64,000 bases of DNA, taken from positions 1 through 64,000 of the forward strand of contig CAWGLN010000005.1 in NCBI GenBank assembly GCA_963823435.1, read 5' to 3'. Shown piece after piece: positions 1 to 8,019 of this stretch. This stretch comes from CAKZML01 sp963823435 (GTDB lineage Bacteria > Pseudomonadota > Gammaproteobacteria > Steroidobacterales > BM003). A model generated the notes under the pieces. That model searched no databases. It saw only the letters and a program-made list of their open reading frames with translations, and had not been told where the DNA came from. The position numbers were made by a program, and so were the translations under genes. How positions within the stretch are numbered: the first letter of the stretch is position 1; each line of letters starts with the position of its first letter.

Positions 1-550
1 AGTAGGGGAGGGCATTTTGAAAATTGTTGGATCATAAAAATACCAATCACGTGTGAATTAGGTTTTCAAATCTGCAAATTTATTGCCGCATTTTGATTTA
101 TATTGTTTTAACATATTGAAAATAATTAAGAATTTTAGATTTAGGCATTTCCAATTTGGGTACTTGCAAATTATCGTGGACTTGGGTATGCAATTTATAG
201 CTGCAGATTGACTAAAATATAATGAGAAGTGCTCTGTTGTACCAATGCTGATATTTGGCTGAGGATTATTGGCAAAAATCCTCGGTGCCCCATGTCCAGA
301 CCAGGTTGCCGACAGTTGCGCCTGCGCCAACTTTTGGTGTAACCTGAAAACCTCCCCTTGAAGCTGCCCTCTCAGCACCGTTGATCTGAATATTGCGCTG
401 CAGCGAATACCGCCTGTATCCTTGAATATTGAAACACTAAAGGATTATGCAAGTATTCTTAACGTGTCTGTATTTCAGCGATTTTAAATGATTCTCAATA
501 TACAGAAACCATATATCCCCCTGGGCCAACTGCCTGGCATGTTTTAAGGC
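1..550. other. AT-rich stretch with a possible gene fragment
   Basis: I see no complete gene here. On the minus strand a reading frame ending at a stop at 266-268 and open back to about 437 gives a protein-like tail (FNIQGYRRYSLQRN, then VGAGATVGNLVWTWG) with no start codon or ribosome site. It may be the remnant of a gene cut by cassette insertion, but I do not recognise the family. The rest is low-GC sequence with no convincing signal. Confidence 0.3.
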
Positions 551-652
551 TATGTAAATGCAGGAATTATTTCACTCTGATCTGCAGAACCTTATTACGC
601 GATCTGGCGGCCCAAAGGTTATATAAAAAACCATATAAAAATTGTTATATGG
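551..652 (+). repeat. Leader-like repeat L1 with core recombination site
   Basis: About 95 bases match 1946-2041 almost without gaps, roughly 70% identical by eye (shared blocks include ATTTCACT-TGATC, GGCGG-CCAAAGG and CATATAA/CATAAA-ATTGTTA). Both copies end in a GTT core site (GTTATATGG at 644-652; GTTAGAC at 2041-2047), and a cassette gene starts just downstream. CCATATAA (631-638) and TTATATGG (645-652) form an inverted repeat. A single core site next to the first cassette, without the paired R''/R' layout of attC, is what an attI or array leader would look like; that role is inferred. Confidence 0.5.
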
Positions 653-669
653 CAAAGAAGGAGCAATGA

Positions 670-1074
670 ATGAAATTCATTTTGGTGATATTGGTTATTG
701 TCACGCTGTTATCTGGTTGTGCTAATACGAAGTTCGGTCGTGCTGATCTGGCAGAGCGTGCAAAAGTAGAACTTATTGGAAATTCGAAAAAAGATATCTT
801 GATGTGCGCCGGTGTCCCCGTGCGATCGCAGCAAGTCGAAAATATTGAGTTCATGACTTACTACAGCGGTGGAGATAGTGATGCCTATGTTGCGGGCGGC
901 ACAGGTTCATCTGCAGGTGGTGGTGTGGTGTCGGTGAATAAGAGATATTGTGAGGTCACATTTGTGTTTAAAGACGGGGTGGTTGAGAAAATCAATTATG
1001 CCGGGCGCACGGGTGGCCTTATCACAGAAGGCGAGCAATGTGCCTTTGTCCTTCAAAATTGCTTGGCAAAATAA
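670..1074 (+). CDS. Small cassette-borne lipoprotein
   Basis: The 134-residue product starts with a lipoprotein signal peptide, a hydrophobic run of about 13 residues closing in the lipobox LLSGC, so it should be acylated at Cys16 and membrane anchored. The body contains GNSKKDILMCAGVP, resembling the start of the SmpA/OmlA (BamE-like) fold in which a helix precedes a Gly-Xaa-Pro turn, then a Gly/Ser-rich loop and a short beta region. The start at 670 is supported by AAGGAG at 658-663. The gene lies between core site 644 and the attC at 1077-1124, so it is the cargo of an integron-type cassette. Its function is unknown; a general outer-membrane or periplasmic role is only a guess. Confidence 0.75.
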   Translation: MKFILVILVIVTLLSGCANTKFGRADLAERAKVELIGNSKKDILMCAGVPVRSQQVENIEFMTYYSGGDSDAYVAGGTGSSAGGGVVSVNKRYCEVTFVFKDGVVEKINYAGRTGGLITEGEQCAFVLQNCLAK

Positions 1075-1076
1075 AC

Positions 1077-1124
1077 AACGCATAACAAAAGCTTTACACT
1101 CGCCCCTCAAGATGAGCGTTGGGC
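1077..1124 (+). repeat. attC-like cassette recombination site 1
   Basis: The site starts 3 bases after the lipoprotein stop codon. It has an R''-like GCATAAC (1080-1086), close to the reverse complement of the core at 644, and an R' core GTTGGGC (1118-1124) that fits GTTRRRY. AACGC (1077-1081) and GCGTT (1116-1120) form an inverted repeat. At under 50 bp it is short for an attC, so the call rests on position and on the next site matching its R' exactly. Confidence 0.6.
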
Positions 1125-1156
1125 ATAAATGTCAATATTGTTTTTCTGTGGTAAAA

Positions 1157-1777
1157 ATGGCTGCAATCGATAGTAGGGAAATATATTTACCCACTTGCGC
1201 AGAGTTTATTGAAGGCTTTCGGATATACAATCAGAAGGAACGCCGAGGCCCAATATGGTTTGATGCCCTGCGAATTGTCCAAGACAATTGGGGGAATTTT
1301 GATCGGATGTCAGAGGGTGTAAGACTCATCATAAATGGGTGGAACAGATTTTATGCTCGCTACAATGATGAATCTTTGGCTGACGCAATCAAGTCCACCA
1401 TCAGAACTCTCGACAATTTCCGTAACCGCGAGATCGCGTCATTTAAAGAAAAAGATAAAGCAAATTTATTGGAAATATTCGAGCTTTTTCAAGATGCGCT
1501 CAAGAGGACTAATGACGGACGTAAAAGCCCTGTTTCGGTAGCGAAAGCACTGAGCCTGTTTGCCCCCAATTTTTTGCCTATTTGGGATTCCAACATCGCC
1601 TTTGCTTATGGTTTTGTTTATGTGTACAGCGGAAGTGAACAGTATCTTGGTTTCATTGCTTGTATGAAATTTCTTGCTGAGCACGTTTCTGTGTGTGTCC
1701 CAAAGAACGATGATCGGCCACTTCTTAAAAGAATAGATGAGTTCAACTATTCCAAGCATACTGCCCATTGGGTATGA
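1157..1777 (+). CDS. Cassette-borne protein of unknown function
   Basis: The 206-residue soluble protein has no signal peptide or membrane segment. The first in-frame ATG clear of the attC core (1118-1124) is at 1157; an ATG at 1112 lies inside the recombination site and would be separated from the body by a cassette exchange. The central part is charged and helical. The segment SVAKALSLFAPNFLPIWDSN followed by IAFAYG resembles a motif of uncharacterised bacterial proteins (a Lys-Ala-Leu, Ala-Pro, Pro-Ile-Trp-Asp pattern) that I cannot name with confidence. It is flanked by attC sites at 1077-1124 and 1790-1859 and is therefore the cargo of one cassette. Confidence 0.7.
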   Translation: MAAIDSREIYLPTCAEFIEGFRIYNQKERRGPIWFDALRIVQDNWGNFDRMSEGVRLIINGWNRFYARYNDESLADAIKSTIRTLDNFRNREIASFKEKDKANLLEIFELFQDALKRTNDGRKSPVSVAKALSLFAPNFLPIWDSNIAFAYGFVYVYSGSEQYLGFIACMKFLAEHVSVCVPKNDDRPLLKRIDEFNYSKHTAHWV

Positions 1778-1789
1778 TGAAAAATGAAT

Positions 1790-1859
1790 CGCCCAACAAC
1801 TGGCTTTGCAAGAATTTTGACCAAAGGGCGGCCCTCACCTGTGAGACAGTGCGTTCAAA
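1790..1859 (+). repeat. attC-like cassette recombination site 2
   Basis: GCCCAAC at 1791-1797 is the exact reverse complement of the core GTTGGGC at 1118-1124, as expected for the R'' and R' of one cassette. The site ends in GTTCAAA (1853-1859). AACAACTG and CAGTGCGTT can pair as an imperfect hairpin across the site. The exact R''/R' match is strong evidence for a true cassette boundary. Confidence 0.75.
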
Positions 1860-1915
1860 ATAATTATCCGAAAATTGAGTTTTCTGAGGCCGTATTTGTT
1901 CAGGATACCGTAACA
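1853..1915 (+). repeat. Repeat X, copy 1 (no recombinase attached)
   Basis: This starts at the GTTCAAA core and carries AATTATCC, then TGAG-TTT, then GGATACCGTAACAA. The same order is seen at 2714-2780 and 9759-9830. TATCC near one end and GGATA near the other form an inverted repeat. Here the similarity fades at about 1915 and is followed by leader-like repeat L2 instead of a recombinase gene. Confidence 0.5.
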
Positions 1916-1945
1916 AATCTGGACATTGGCTGACCGATTATCCGT

Positions 1946-2047
1946 TATGGAAAATGCAAGAATAATTTCACTATGATCAACGAAAGCTTAAGCCGGTATC
2001 CGGCGGTCCAAAGGTGCTATAAGGAAACCACATAAACATTGTTAGAC
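1946..2047 (+). repeat. Leader-like repeat L2 with core site GTTAGAC
   Basis: This is the second copy of the repeat at 551-652, ending in GTTAGAC (2041-2047), a perfect GTTRRRY core. It includes a GCCGG-TAT-CCGGC hairpin at 1992-2004. No reverse-complement partner of the preceding core GTTCAAA is found inside it, so it does not look like the attC of an upstream cassette; an attI-like or leader role is inferred. Confidence 0.5.
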
Positions 2048-2082
2048 AGCCAGACGAAGCCAATGGTGCTAGGAGAGTAAAA

Positions 2083-2682
2083 GTGAAAAGCAAAGAGAGG
2101 TACGAATCATTGGTTAATATGTGGATTCATCAGAATACCACTCAGTTTCAATGGCCAACATTGATTCTTAGCGCTGTTTTTGTAGCTATCTCTGTACTGG
2201 CGGACAAAGAAACGGTTACCGCTATCGTAAAAGTGATGGAATGCGGGAGTACTAATTCACAAGTTCAATACGGAGCCGGAATCCCTCTCTTTCTCATAGG
2301 TGTGGGTACTTTAGCGATGACCTATGCCATGGGACGTAACCGACGAGTCCTGCGTCTATTGGAGGACGAACTGGATAAAAAGGAAAAGCTGCATGAACTC
2401 GACCCCACATTTTCCGACTTAGTGCATCCACCTGGATGGTCAGCATCGAAACTGATATGGTGGTTCTTAGCATTCATCTCGCTTACATCTCTTTGCCTAG
2501 CTGTATTTTCCATTGCAGGAGCCAAGTGGTGCCTTAAGACAACGATTCCTCTGCTGGTCACGACCACGGTATGGACGTTGAACACGGTCGTATACGTTTA
2601 CAACAACTACGGTCGTAACAATTCTCGAAAGATGATTCCTGTTAAGACAAATGCAGCCGGCGATCGTACCTTTCGCGGTTGA
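2083..2682 (+). CDS. Four-helix membrane protein in a cassette
   Basis: The 199-residue protein has a GTG start supported by AGGAG at 2071-2075. Four hydrophobic segments are visible: residues about 25-42 (WPTLILSAVFVAISVLA), 68-88 (GAGIPLFLIGVGTLAMTYAMG), 128-150 and 155-175. A charged cytoplasmic-type stretch containing RRVLRLLEDELDKKEK follows helix 2. I recognise no family. It lies just downstream of leader repeat L2 (core at 2041), matching the lipoprotein gene downstream of L1. A clear attC does not follow; a GC-rich hairpin (GCGG-AAT-CCGC near 2690-2700) and ATTCAAC at 2715 mark the junction with repeat X. Confidence 0.7.
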   Translation: MKSKERYESLVNMWIHQNTTQFQWPTLILSAVFVAISVLADKETVTAIVKVMECGSTNSQVQYGAGIPLFLIGVGTLAMTYAMGRNRRVLRLLEDELDKKEKLHELDPTFSDLVHPPGWSASKLIWWFLAFISLTSLCLAVFSIAGAKWCLKTTIPLLVTTTVWTLNTVVYVYNNYGRNNSRKMIPVKTNAAGDRTFRG

Positions 2683-2713
2683 TTTGAGGCGGAATCCCGC
2701 AATTGCGTGGGGG

Positions 2714-2850
2714 GATTCAACAATATTATCCCAAAAGTGAATATTTACGATCCGGGTTTGTTAAGGATACCATTTCAATACATGATATTGGAGCAGCTCG
2801 TTTGAAATAGCCGGACCGAGGCCATATCCCCTGCCCGGCCATTGTATAAA
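2714..2850. repeat. Repeat X, copy 2, downstream of the recombinase gene
   Basis: The segment from ATTCAAC through ATTATCCC and GGATACC matches 1853-1915 and 9759-9830. From about 2800 to the recombinase stop codon at 2851, the sequence (GAAATAGCCGGACC, GCCCGGCCATTG, TTACCCATG) continues to match 9845-9906, showing that X and the recombinase 3' end were duplicated together. I infer that this region carries the recombinase's own attachment site or terminator. Confidence 0.5.
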
Positions 2851-3687
2851 TTACCCATGCAGGTTTTCGATCCACCGTATCGCCTCGACATCGCTAATTT
2901 TTCCCAGATATCTCTGTGTGGTCGACAGGTTTGAATGTCGTAACAGGACCTTTGACACGATTTCAAGTGGTGTTCCGGATCGGCTGGCATATGTGGCGGC
3001 ATGCCGACGCAAATCATGGGGTTTCAGATGGAACCCGACCAACTCACCGGCTTTTTTGACAACAATCCTGGCGGCGGCATAGGTTATTGGAAAAATTTGG
3101 TCATCGGGTCCGATCCCGTTGTCGCTGATATATTTTTGGAGCCGAACCGCGACCTTATGTGGCAGGAAGGCAACCTCCGCCTCTTTTCCGCTTTTTGGAT
3201 CCCTAATGATAGCCTTCCGGTCTTCGATATCCTTCGGTCTGAGTTTCAAGACCTCGCCGACTCTCATGCCGCTGCGGGCCATGAGTTCAAGTAACAGACG
3301 GTTTCTTGGATTCCGGGTCCTAAAAATAATTTCATCGACCACATCCTTTTCGAGGATCTTGAACGGGGCTGGTTTGCCGGATCTGAACAGCTTGCGCAGC
3401 GCTGGATTGTCACATGGATTTTGAAAACCGGGATCAAGCGAATTTTTCACATAGTTGAAAAAGGCAGACAGCATGGTGAATCGGAGCTTCTTGGTGCTTT
3501 GTTTGGTGCCATCCGCAACCGTGGACATGAAGGCCAGGATATCCTCGGATGTGATGGAGGATAGCTCTATATCACCGAAATGGTATTGGAAATTATTCAG
3601 GATGAACTCATAGTTCCGCAACGATTTTTTTTTCACATTCAGACGTTGATAGTTGTAAAAATGCTCTATACCTTCGAAAATTTTCAT
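2851..3687 (-). CDS. Tyrosine recombinase (XerC/D- or phage-type)
   Basis: The 278-residue integrase breaks and rejoins DNA through a covalent phosphotyrosine. An N-terminal SAM-like core-binding domain occupies roughly residues 1-95 and the catalytic domain follows. Visible catalytic residues are Arg142 (SGMRVGEVLKL), His224 and Arg227 (PHDLRRHAAT), His251 (LLRHSNLSTT) and the nucleophile Tyr260 (QRYLG). The insertion between the two Arg boxes that marks integron IntI enzymes is absent, so this is not a standard integron integrase. The start at 3687 has an excellent ribosome site (AAAGGAGG). It faces the cassette array tail to tail. A truncated relative lies at 9907-10037. Confidence 0.9.
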   Translation of the reverse strand: MKIFEGIEHFYNYQRLNVKKKSLRNYEFILNNFQYHFGDIELSSITSEDILAFMSTVADGTKQSTKKLRFTMLSAFFNYVKNSLDPGFQNPCDNPALRKLFRSGKPAPFKILEKDVVDEIIFRTRNPRNRLLLELMARSGMRVGEVLKLRPKDIEDRKAIIRDPKSGKEAEVAFLPHKVAVRLQKYISDNGIGPDDQIFPITYAAARIVVKKAGELVGFHLKPHDLRRHAATYASRSGTPLEIVSKVLLRHSNLSTTQRYLGKISDVEAIRWIENLHG

Positions 3688-3863
3688 AACAGGCCTCCTT
3701 TGTTTGAGGGTTGGGGAAATGTTTTGACACCGAGCGGCTGTTTCGGCTATTTTTTACCATCGAAGCACCGTGGCGGAAGTGCCTTCGCTGCGCGACTTGT
3801 TGACCTGAGCTGTGGAAGTGTCGCCAGAGTGCTTACCCGTTGCATTCTCGCATGGAGGGTCAC
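3688..3863. other. Intergenic region between recombinase and GH13 gene
   Basis: This is the divergent spacer of 176 bases. It must hold the promoters of the recombinase and possibly the GH13 gene, but I cannot place convincing -35/-10 boxes. Confidence 0.4.
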
Positions 3864-5630
3864 ATGAATTTTGGATTATTTCCCCGGAGTCCCGACAATT
3901 GGGATGCTCGAGTCTGGGCGCCCAACGCTATAGATGTCAGAATAGTCAGCCCTAACCTCCCGGCTCCCATTGGCCTTACGACGACGGTCCCAGGTTTTTG
4001 GGAAGGTAACGTCCCAGGCCTTACTGCAGGCAACGCCTACGAGCTCGAACTGACGCGGGCCGACGGCAATCTTCTGCGCAGATTGGACCCAGCTGCGCGT
4101 GACACCGATAATTCTAGCTTGGACAACTGGCACAACACCTCGCATGCCGTGGATCCTTTCGATCCCGATCACCCTTGGCGCCCTTTCGTAACGCCAAACT
4201 TCGACGACATGATCCTTTATCAATGCCATGTCGGCTCTTTCGCAGGCTATCGGGATGGACTCGTTGCCCCTGGTCAAGTCGGCTCGTTCAACCTGCTGAT
4301 GACAAAGCTGCAGTATATTCGTGACCTCGGGTTCAACGCCCTTGCACTGCTCCCGGTCCAAGAATTCCGCGGCGGCCGTTCATGGGGCTATAACCCATCC
4401 TTCTACTTCGCTTTGGAATCTGATTATGGCCGTCCGGCGGACCTTCGCGCGCTGGTGGATGCCTGTCACTCCCTTGGTTTGGCCGTAATATTCGACGTCG
4501 TTTACAACCACATAAGCGACGATGATAGTTCCTTTTACCATTTCGACGAAAGAGCGGACGGGACGGGAGACAGCTATTCGGGCTCGTACCGTACACCTTG
4601 GGGGTGGGCGCCAGCATTCTGGCAACAGGGTATTCGTGAGTTCTTCAGAGCGAACATGGCAATGTATCTCTGCGAGTACAACGGTGACGGCCTGCGCTTT
4701 GATTCGACGCGACAGATGGAAGCCGCGCGTGGCTGGGGGAATGACGGCTGGAACTTCATGCAATTCTTGACTTGGGAGGCGAAGCGGCTGTTTCCGGGTA
4801 AATACCTCATTGCCGAGCATGTGCCTGACCATGAATCCATCGTGTCGTCCGCTGGCTTTCACGCCACGTGGGTCTCAGCGCCATTTGACTGGACACTCAA
4901 CGCCCTAAACGGTTTGGACTCCGTCGGCAACCTTGAGAGGGCCATAAGCAACAGTTTCGGCCAAGGGCAGCACTATCCCTATTCGTGGAACACTATCAAG
5001 TACCTAATGGGCTCTCACGACCAGTGCGGTGACGGCAATAATGGCAACGATGGAAAACGTAACTTTGTTCAACGGTTTGGGGGGCGTACCAACTGGTATG
5101 CAAGGGCGAAAGCACGGATGGCCTGGGCGCTAAACATCGCCGCCGAAGGAACGCCGATGTTGTTCATGGGCAGTGAGTGCCACCAGGAAGGCTACTGGCA
5201 CGATAGTTGGGACAACAACGGCGACCACCGATTCGACTGGTCAATCGCCGGAGACTGGATGGGCATGGAGATGCGATATCTAGTACAGGCAGCCAATCAG
5301 ACTCGCTGGAATCACGTGGCGCTTCGGAATGGAAGCCTCGAAGTGACCCACCGCGATACCAACGGTGTCATTGCATTCAAGCGCTGGAACAATGCCGGTG
5401 ACGTGGTACTCGTCGTTGTCAATGCGAGCGATCGCAGCTATACCAGCGCAAGCTATGGAGTAGCCACCGGCCAAGCGGGCCGGTGGGAGCAAATCCTGTG
5501 CACGCAGGACGCGTGGTTCGGTGGTTGGCATGGCGCGGGAAACGCTTACTACCAACCGCACACACAAGCAGACGGGCGAGTATATGTCAACGTTCCCCAG
5601 TGGTCGGTCACAATGTTTCGCCTGCTGTGA
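3864..5630 (+). CDS. GH13 alpha-glucan-acting enzyme, branching-enzyme-like
   Basis: The 588-residue protein combines an N-terminal CBM48-like beta domain (residues about 1-100, with FGLFP and WAPNAIDV) and a GH13 TIM barrel. The four conserved regions are visible: DVVYNH (I), GLRFDSTR with the nucleophile Asp (II), LIAEHV with the acid Glu (III) and GSHDQ with the transition-state Asp (IV). The family hydrolyses or transfers alpha-1,4/1,6-glucosyl units; the CBM48 plus these motifs fit glucan branching enzyme or trehalohydrolase relatives. The start at 3864 follows GGAGGG closely; TTG (3840) and ATG (3852) upstream are in frame but poorer. GC content is higher than its neighbours, and no other glycogen gene is nearby, suggesting separate acquisition. 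Confidence 0.85.
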   Translation: MNFGLFPRSPDNWDARVWAPNAIDVRIVSPNLPAPIGLTTTVPGFWEGNVPGLTAGNAYELELTRADGNLLRRLDPAARDTDNSSLDNWHNTSHAVDPFDPDHPWRPFVTPNFDDMILYQCHVGSFAGYRDGLVAPGQVGSFNLLMTKLQYIRDLGFNALALLPVQEFRGGRSWGYNPSFYFALESDYGRPADLRALVDACHSLGLAVIFDVVYNHISDDDSSFYHFDERADGTGDSYSGSYRTPWGWAPAFWQQGIREFFRANMAMYLCEYNGDGLRFDSTRQMEAARGWGNDGWNFMQFLTWEAKRLFPGKYLIAEHVPDHESIVSSAGFHATWVSAPFDWTLNALNGLDSVGNLERAISNSFGQGQHYPYSWNTIKYLMGSHDQCGDGNNGNDGKRNFVQRFGGRTNWYARAKARMAWALNIAAEGTPMLFMGSECHQEGYWHDSWDNNGDHRFDWSIAGDWMGMEMRYLVQAANQTRWNHVALRNGSLEVTHRDTNGVIAFKRWNNAGDVVLVVVNASDRSYTSASYGVATGQAGRWEQILCTQDAWFGGWHGAGNAYYQPHTQADGRVYVNVPQWSVTMFRLL

Positions 5631-6272
5631 TCGGTGGCCGCGATCTCGTCAGGCACCCTTCAGTAACAGTCCAAAGGGAAAATGTGAATACTTCTACCGT
5701 CAATTATATAGGGCACCGAGCAGAGCATGGTTTATGATGGCACCGCACTGACGGCATTCTCTCGCGGCGCTGCGGGAATTGGAGGACAGTTGTTCTCTAA
5801 CGATGCGCATGTTGTACGAGCGTCATAACTCGGTCGTTGTAGTTGAAGTGGGCCTATCATGCGCCAGGTACAATAAACTGAACACCAGTCGTTATTCTAA
5901 CCTCCAAATTTTAACAATCGCTAATGAATGCCTCTGTTGATCAAAGCTACAGTATCCGGCTATCATTGTAAACCCACGTCCCTAGTAATTGCAAAAAGTT
6001 TTGACATTGGCCGGTCGCATCGACTATAGTTAAAAATATCAAAAATATACATCAACGGAAATATACTGAAAAATATTTTCGTAAGATGCAAGTATGCTTG
6101 AGCACAAGCTCTCATGAAAATGTATGAATCTAAATATCCAGAATATGTACGTTATCTATTTCCTGAATTCATAATTCTTTACTCGAAATGCATCCCTGAC
6201 CATGTTTCGAAAATTTTGAGACTTGGGTGTGTTATTCATTTAAAATAACAAACTTTTAGTGAGAAAACCAAA
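5631..6272. other. Non-coding stretch, AT-rich in its second half
   Basis: Beyond the end of the GH13 gene, base composition drops sharply from about 5860. I see no ORF with a ribosome site, no tRNA and no clear attC. The promoter of the DUF1353 gene must lie in the last 100 bases. Confidence 0.4.
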
Positions 6273-6881
6273 ATGACTGTAATCGCATTCCATATAAAAA
6301 ATTTTACGACCTGGAACTGGGTAGTACTGATGATAATTATTTTGGTAGGTCTCAGCGGCACTGGATGCGCCACACGACATTACAAACGGACTGTTGCTGG
6401 GGAGCTTAAAGGAGATTTGATTGTGGAATGGCGAAAGCCAAATAGTTTTTTGTACATCCCATCGTTAGAAAATCCGCTTAGGTTCAAACGTCTAAGCAAC
6501 GGCGATGTGATTCAACCTGACCGAATGTGGACCGATGGAGGATCCATTCCCAGACCCTTCTGGGTTTTCAAAAATTATAGCCCATGGGGTTACGGACCCG
6601 CATTCATCATTCATGACTGGCTTTTCCACATGCAGGACTGCGAACTTCCAGGATATGAAAAATTCGACATAGAGACTGCCGCAATGGTTATGTCGGAAGT
6701 AATGAAAACCCTGATTAAGGAATCAGACTTTGATTACGGTAACAAATCATCAATGTATCTAATGTTCAAAGCTGTGCAGACAAAGCCAGCTCAATTGGCT
6801 TGGGAAGATAAAAAGTGTTTCCCTGTCGATATGAAGGTGGAAAGGAGCCGACCAGATGATGTTTTTCGGTTCAGCTTTTAG
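6273..6881 (+). CDS. DUF1353 family lipoprotein
   Basis: The 202-residue protein has an N-terminal hydrophobic helix (WNWVVLMIIILVGLSGTGC) ending in a lipobox-like Gly-Thr-Gly-Cys, suggesting a lipoprotein. The body carries the DUF1353 signature: WTDGGSIPRPFW, then YGPAFIIHDWLFH. DUF1353 proteins are common in phage and mobile regions; the conserved His-Asp-Trp and Asp-Gly-Gly-Ser hint at a peptidoglycan- or peptide-related hydrolase, but no activity is established that I know of. It lies in the AT-rich accessory region upstream of the core site at 7029, so it could be cassette cargo, though no attC with paired boxes is clear after it. Confidence 0.75.
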   Translation: MTVIAFHIKNFTTWNWVVLMIIILVGLSGTGCATRHYKRTVAGELKGDLIVEWRKPNSFLYIPSLENPLRFKRLSNGDVIQPDRMWTDGGSIPRPFWVFKNYSPWGYGPAFIIHDWLFHMQDCELPGYEKFDIETAAMVMSEVMKTLIKESDFDYGNKSSMYLMFKAVQTKPAQLAWEDKKCFPVDMKVERSRPDDVFRFSF

Positions 6882-6998
6882 GTACGCATATTTATTATAC
6901 ATTAACGAATAATTCACAACCACGCCCATAGGACGTGGTATTGACGAGATAATGAAACGATTTACAGAGGAGTCTTATACGGACAGAAATACAAAACT

Positions 6999-7037
6999 CC
7001 GCATTTTATGCGGATACATCTAATTATTGTTATATGG
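6999..7037 (+). repeat. Hairpin and cassette core site GTTATATGG
   Basis: CCGCAT-TTT-ATGCGG (6999-7013) is a perfect hairpin, and GTTATATGG (7029-7037) is identical to the core at 644-652. The exact reverse complement of this core occurs at 7917-7925, which fixes 7029 as the left edge of the following cassette. Confidence 0.65.
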
Positions 7038-7091
7038 TAAAAATAATAGAACCAGAACGAAAGTCCACGTTCTAAGAACAAGGTATTACTT

Positions 7092-7904
7092 GTGGAAATA
7101 GTAGATGCCTATCGGAAGGCACGAAGAAATACATCCATATTTTGCGGTATTGGCATAGCTTGGTCTGCTGCTCAATTCGACATAGAATCATTGAATATTG
7201 CTGCTGTGGGAAAGGTAGATATTTCTGGAGCATCCATACCAACAATTCTTGCTTGTGTGATAATATTCACAATGATTCGGTGTACGCTCGAATTTATGAT
7301 GCAACCTAATGAAATATGTCGTTGGAACTTAGCTCAAATAGATTACAAAATTACATTAAACCTTGTTCGAATTACTTTATTAATCATAGCGGCAGCCACT
7401 GCTTCCCGATCAATTGAATCTGTTGTAGGTATAACATTAGCCGCCTTAGCATTCATTTTTAGTTACTTTGTCTTGGTCACAGGCCTTATGTTCATTATTT
7501 TGCCATTAAGAATGTATATTCGGTCGCGAAAGGGGAATATTTCAGCAGCGTCAAGTGCTATACAGGCAACTGCTTGGTCAATGCTTATTGTGGCAATATT
7601 TTATATATTGATTTTTGTAACTATCGGTTTTCAAGCTATTAACAAATTTCCATTCTTTAATCTTTTGCCCCCAATTCCAAGTCAAATATCAACAGTCATT
7701 TTTGCAATTACTGCCATAATCATTGCGGTTAGTTTTTTTTGTGAAGGCACAATGCTTAAAAAAATTTTTGCGTTTGAGCCAAAGCATATAGTTGTGAAAA
7801 ACAAATTACCAGATAAAACTATTGGGGTAACATTCAAGGACAATCCAAATCATCCGGACTATGTCGCCTCATCTCCCTCACTCGAAGCAGAGGAAGAAAA
7901 ATGA
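7092..7904 (+). CDS. Multi-pass membrane protein in a cassette
   Basis: The 270-residue protein starts at GTG 7092. Hydrophobic segments lie near residues 50-65 (IPTILACVIIFTMIR), 92-105, 112-140 (ITLAALAFIFSYFVLVTGLM), 165-185 and 205-225 (ISTVIFAITAIIIAVSFFC), giving about five to six transmembrane helices and a charged C-terminal tail. No family is recognised. It is the only gene in the cassette bounded by the core at 7029 and the attC at 7917-7978, and its very low GC differs strongly from the core genome, supporting foreign origin. A transporter or a defence effector are both possible and unproven. Confidence 0.7.
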   Translation: MEIVDAYRKARRNTSIFCGIGIAWSAAQFDIESLNIAAVGKVDISGASIPTILACVIIFTMIRCTLEFMMQPNEICRWNLAQIDYKITLNLVRITLLIIAAATASRSIESVVGITLAALAFIFSYFVLVTGLMFIILPLRMYIRSRKGNISAASSAIQATAWSMLIVAIFYILIFVTIGFQAINKFPFFNLLPPIPSQISTVIFAITAIIIAVSFFCEGTMLKKIFAFEPKHIVVKNKLPDKTIGVTFKDNPNHPDYVASSPSLEAEEEK

Positions 7905-7916
7905 GGTTTGAGAGAA

Positions 7917-7978
7917 CCATATAACAAAGCTAATTCAGCCGACGCAAAAGGCAGCGCGGCTGATTAGCAGCGTTAGAT
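7917..7978 (+). repeat. attC site 3, well-formed
   Basis: R'' CCATATAAC (7917-7925) is the exact reverse complement of the core at 7029-7037, and R' is GTTAGAT (7972-7978). Between them GCTAAT-CAGCCG-CGC pairs with GCG-CGGCTG-ATTAGC around a short loop, leaving single unpaired T and A bases. Extrahelical bases of this kind are the hallmark of folded attC sites. It is the best attC in the window. Confidence 0.9.
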
Positions 7979-8019
7979 TCTTAGAGGATGATCATATTGC
8001 GTATATATGAGTAAAGAAA

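Noticed and set aside
58..378. A 106-residue minus-strand gene
   Set aside because: No ribosome site and no family likeness; another frame of the same strand is more protein-like.
2851..3687. The recombinase as an integron integrase (IntI)
   Set aside because: The extra segment between the catalytic boxes that defines IntI is missing and the protein is only 278 residues.
6999..7037. A complete attC for the DUF1353 gene
   Set aside because: The hairpin and core are present, but no R'' box partner for an upstream core could be found, so only the core was called.
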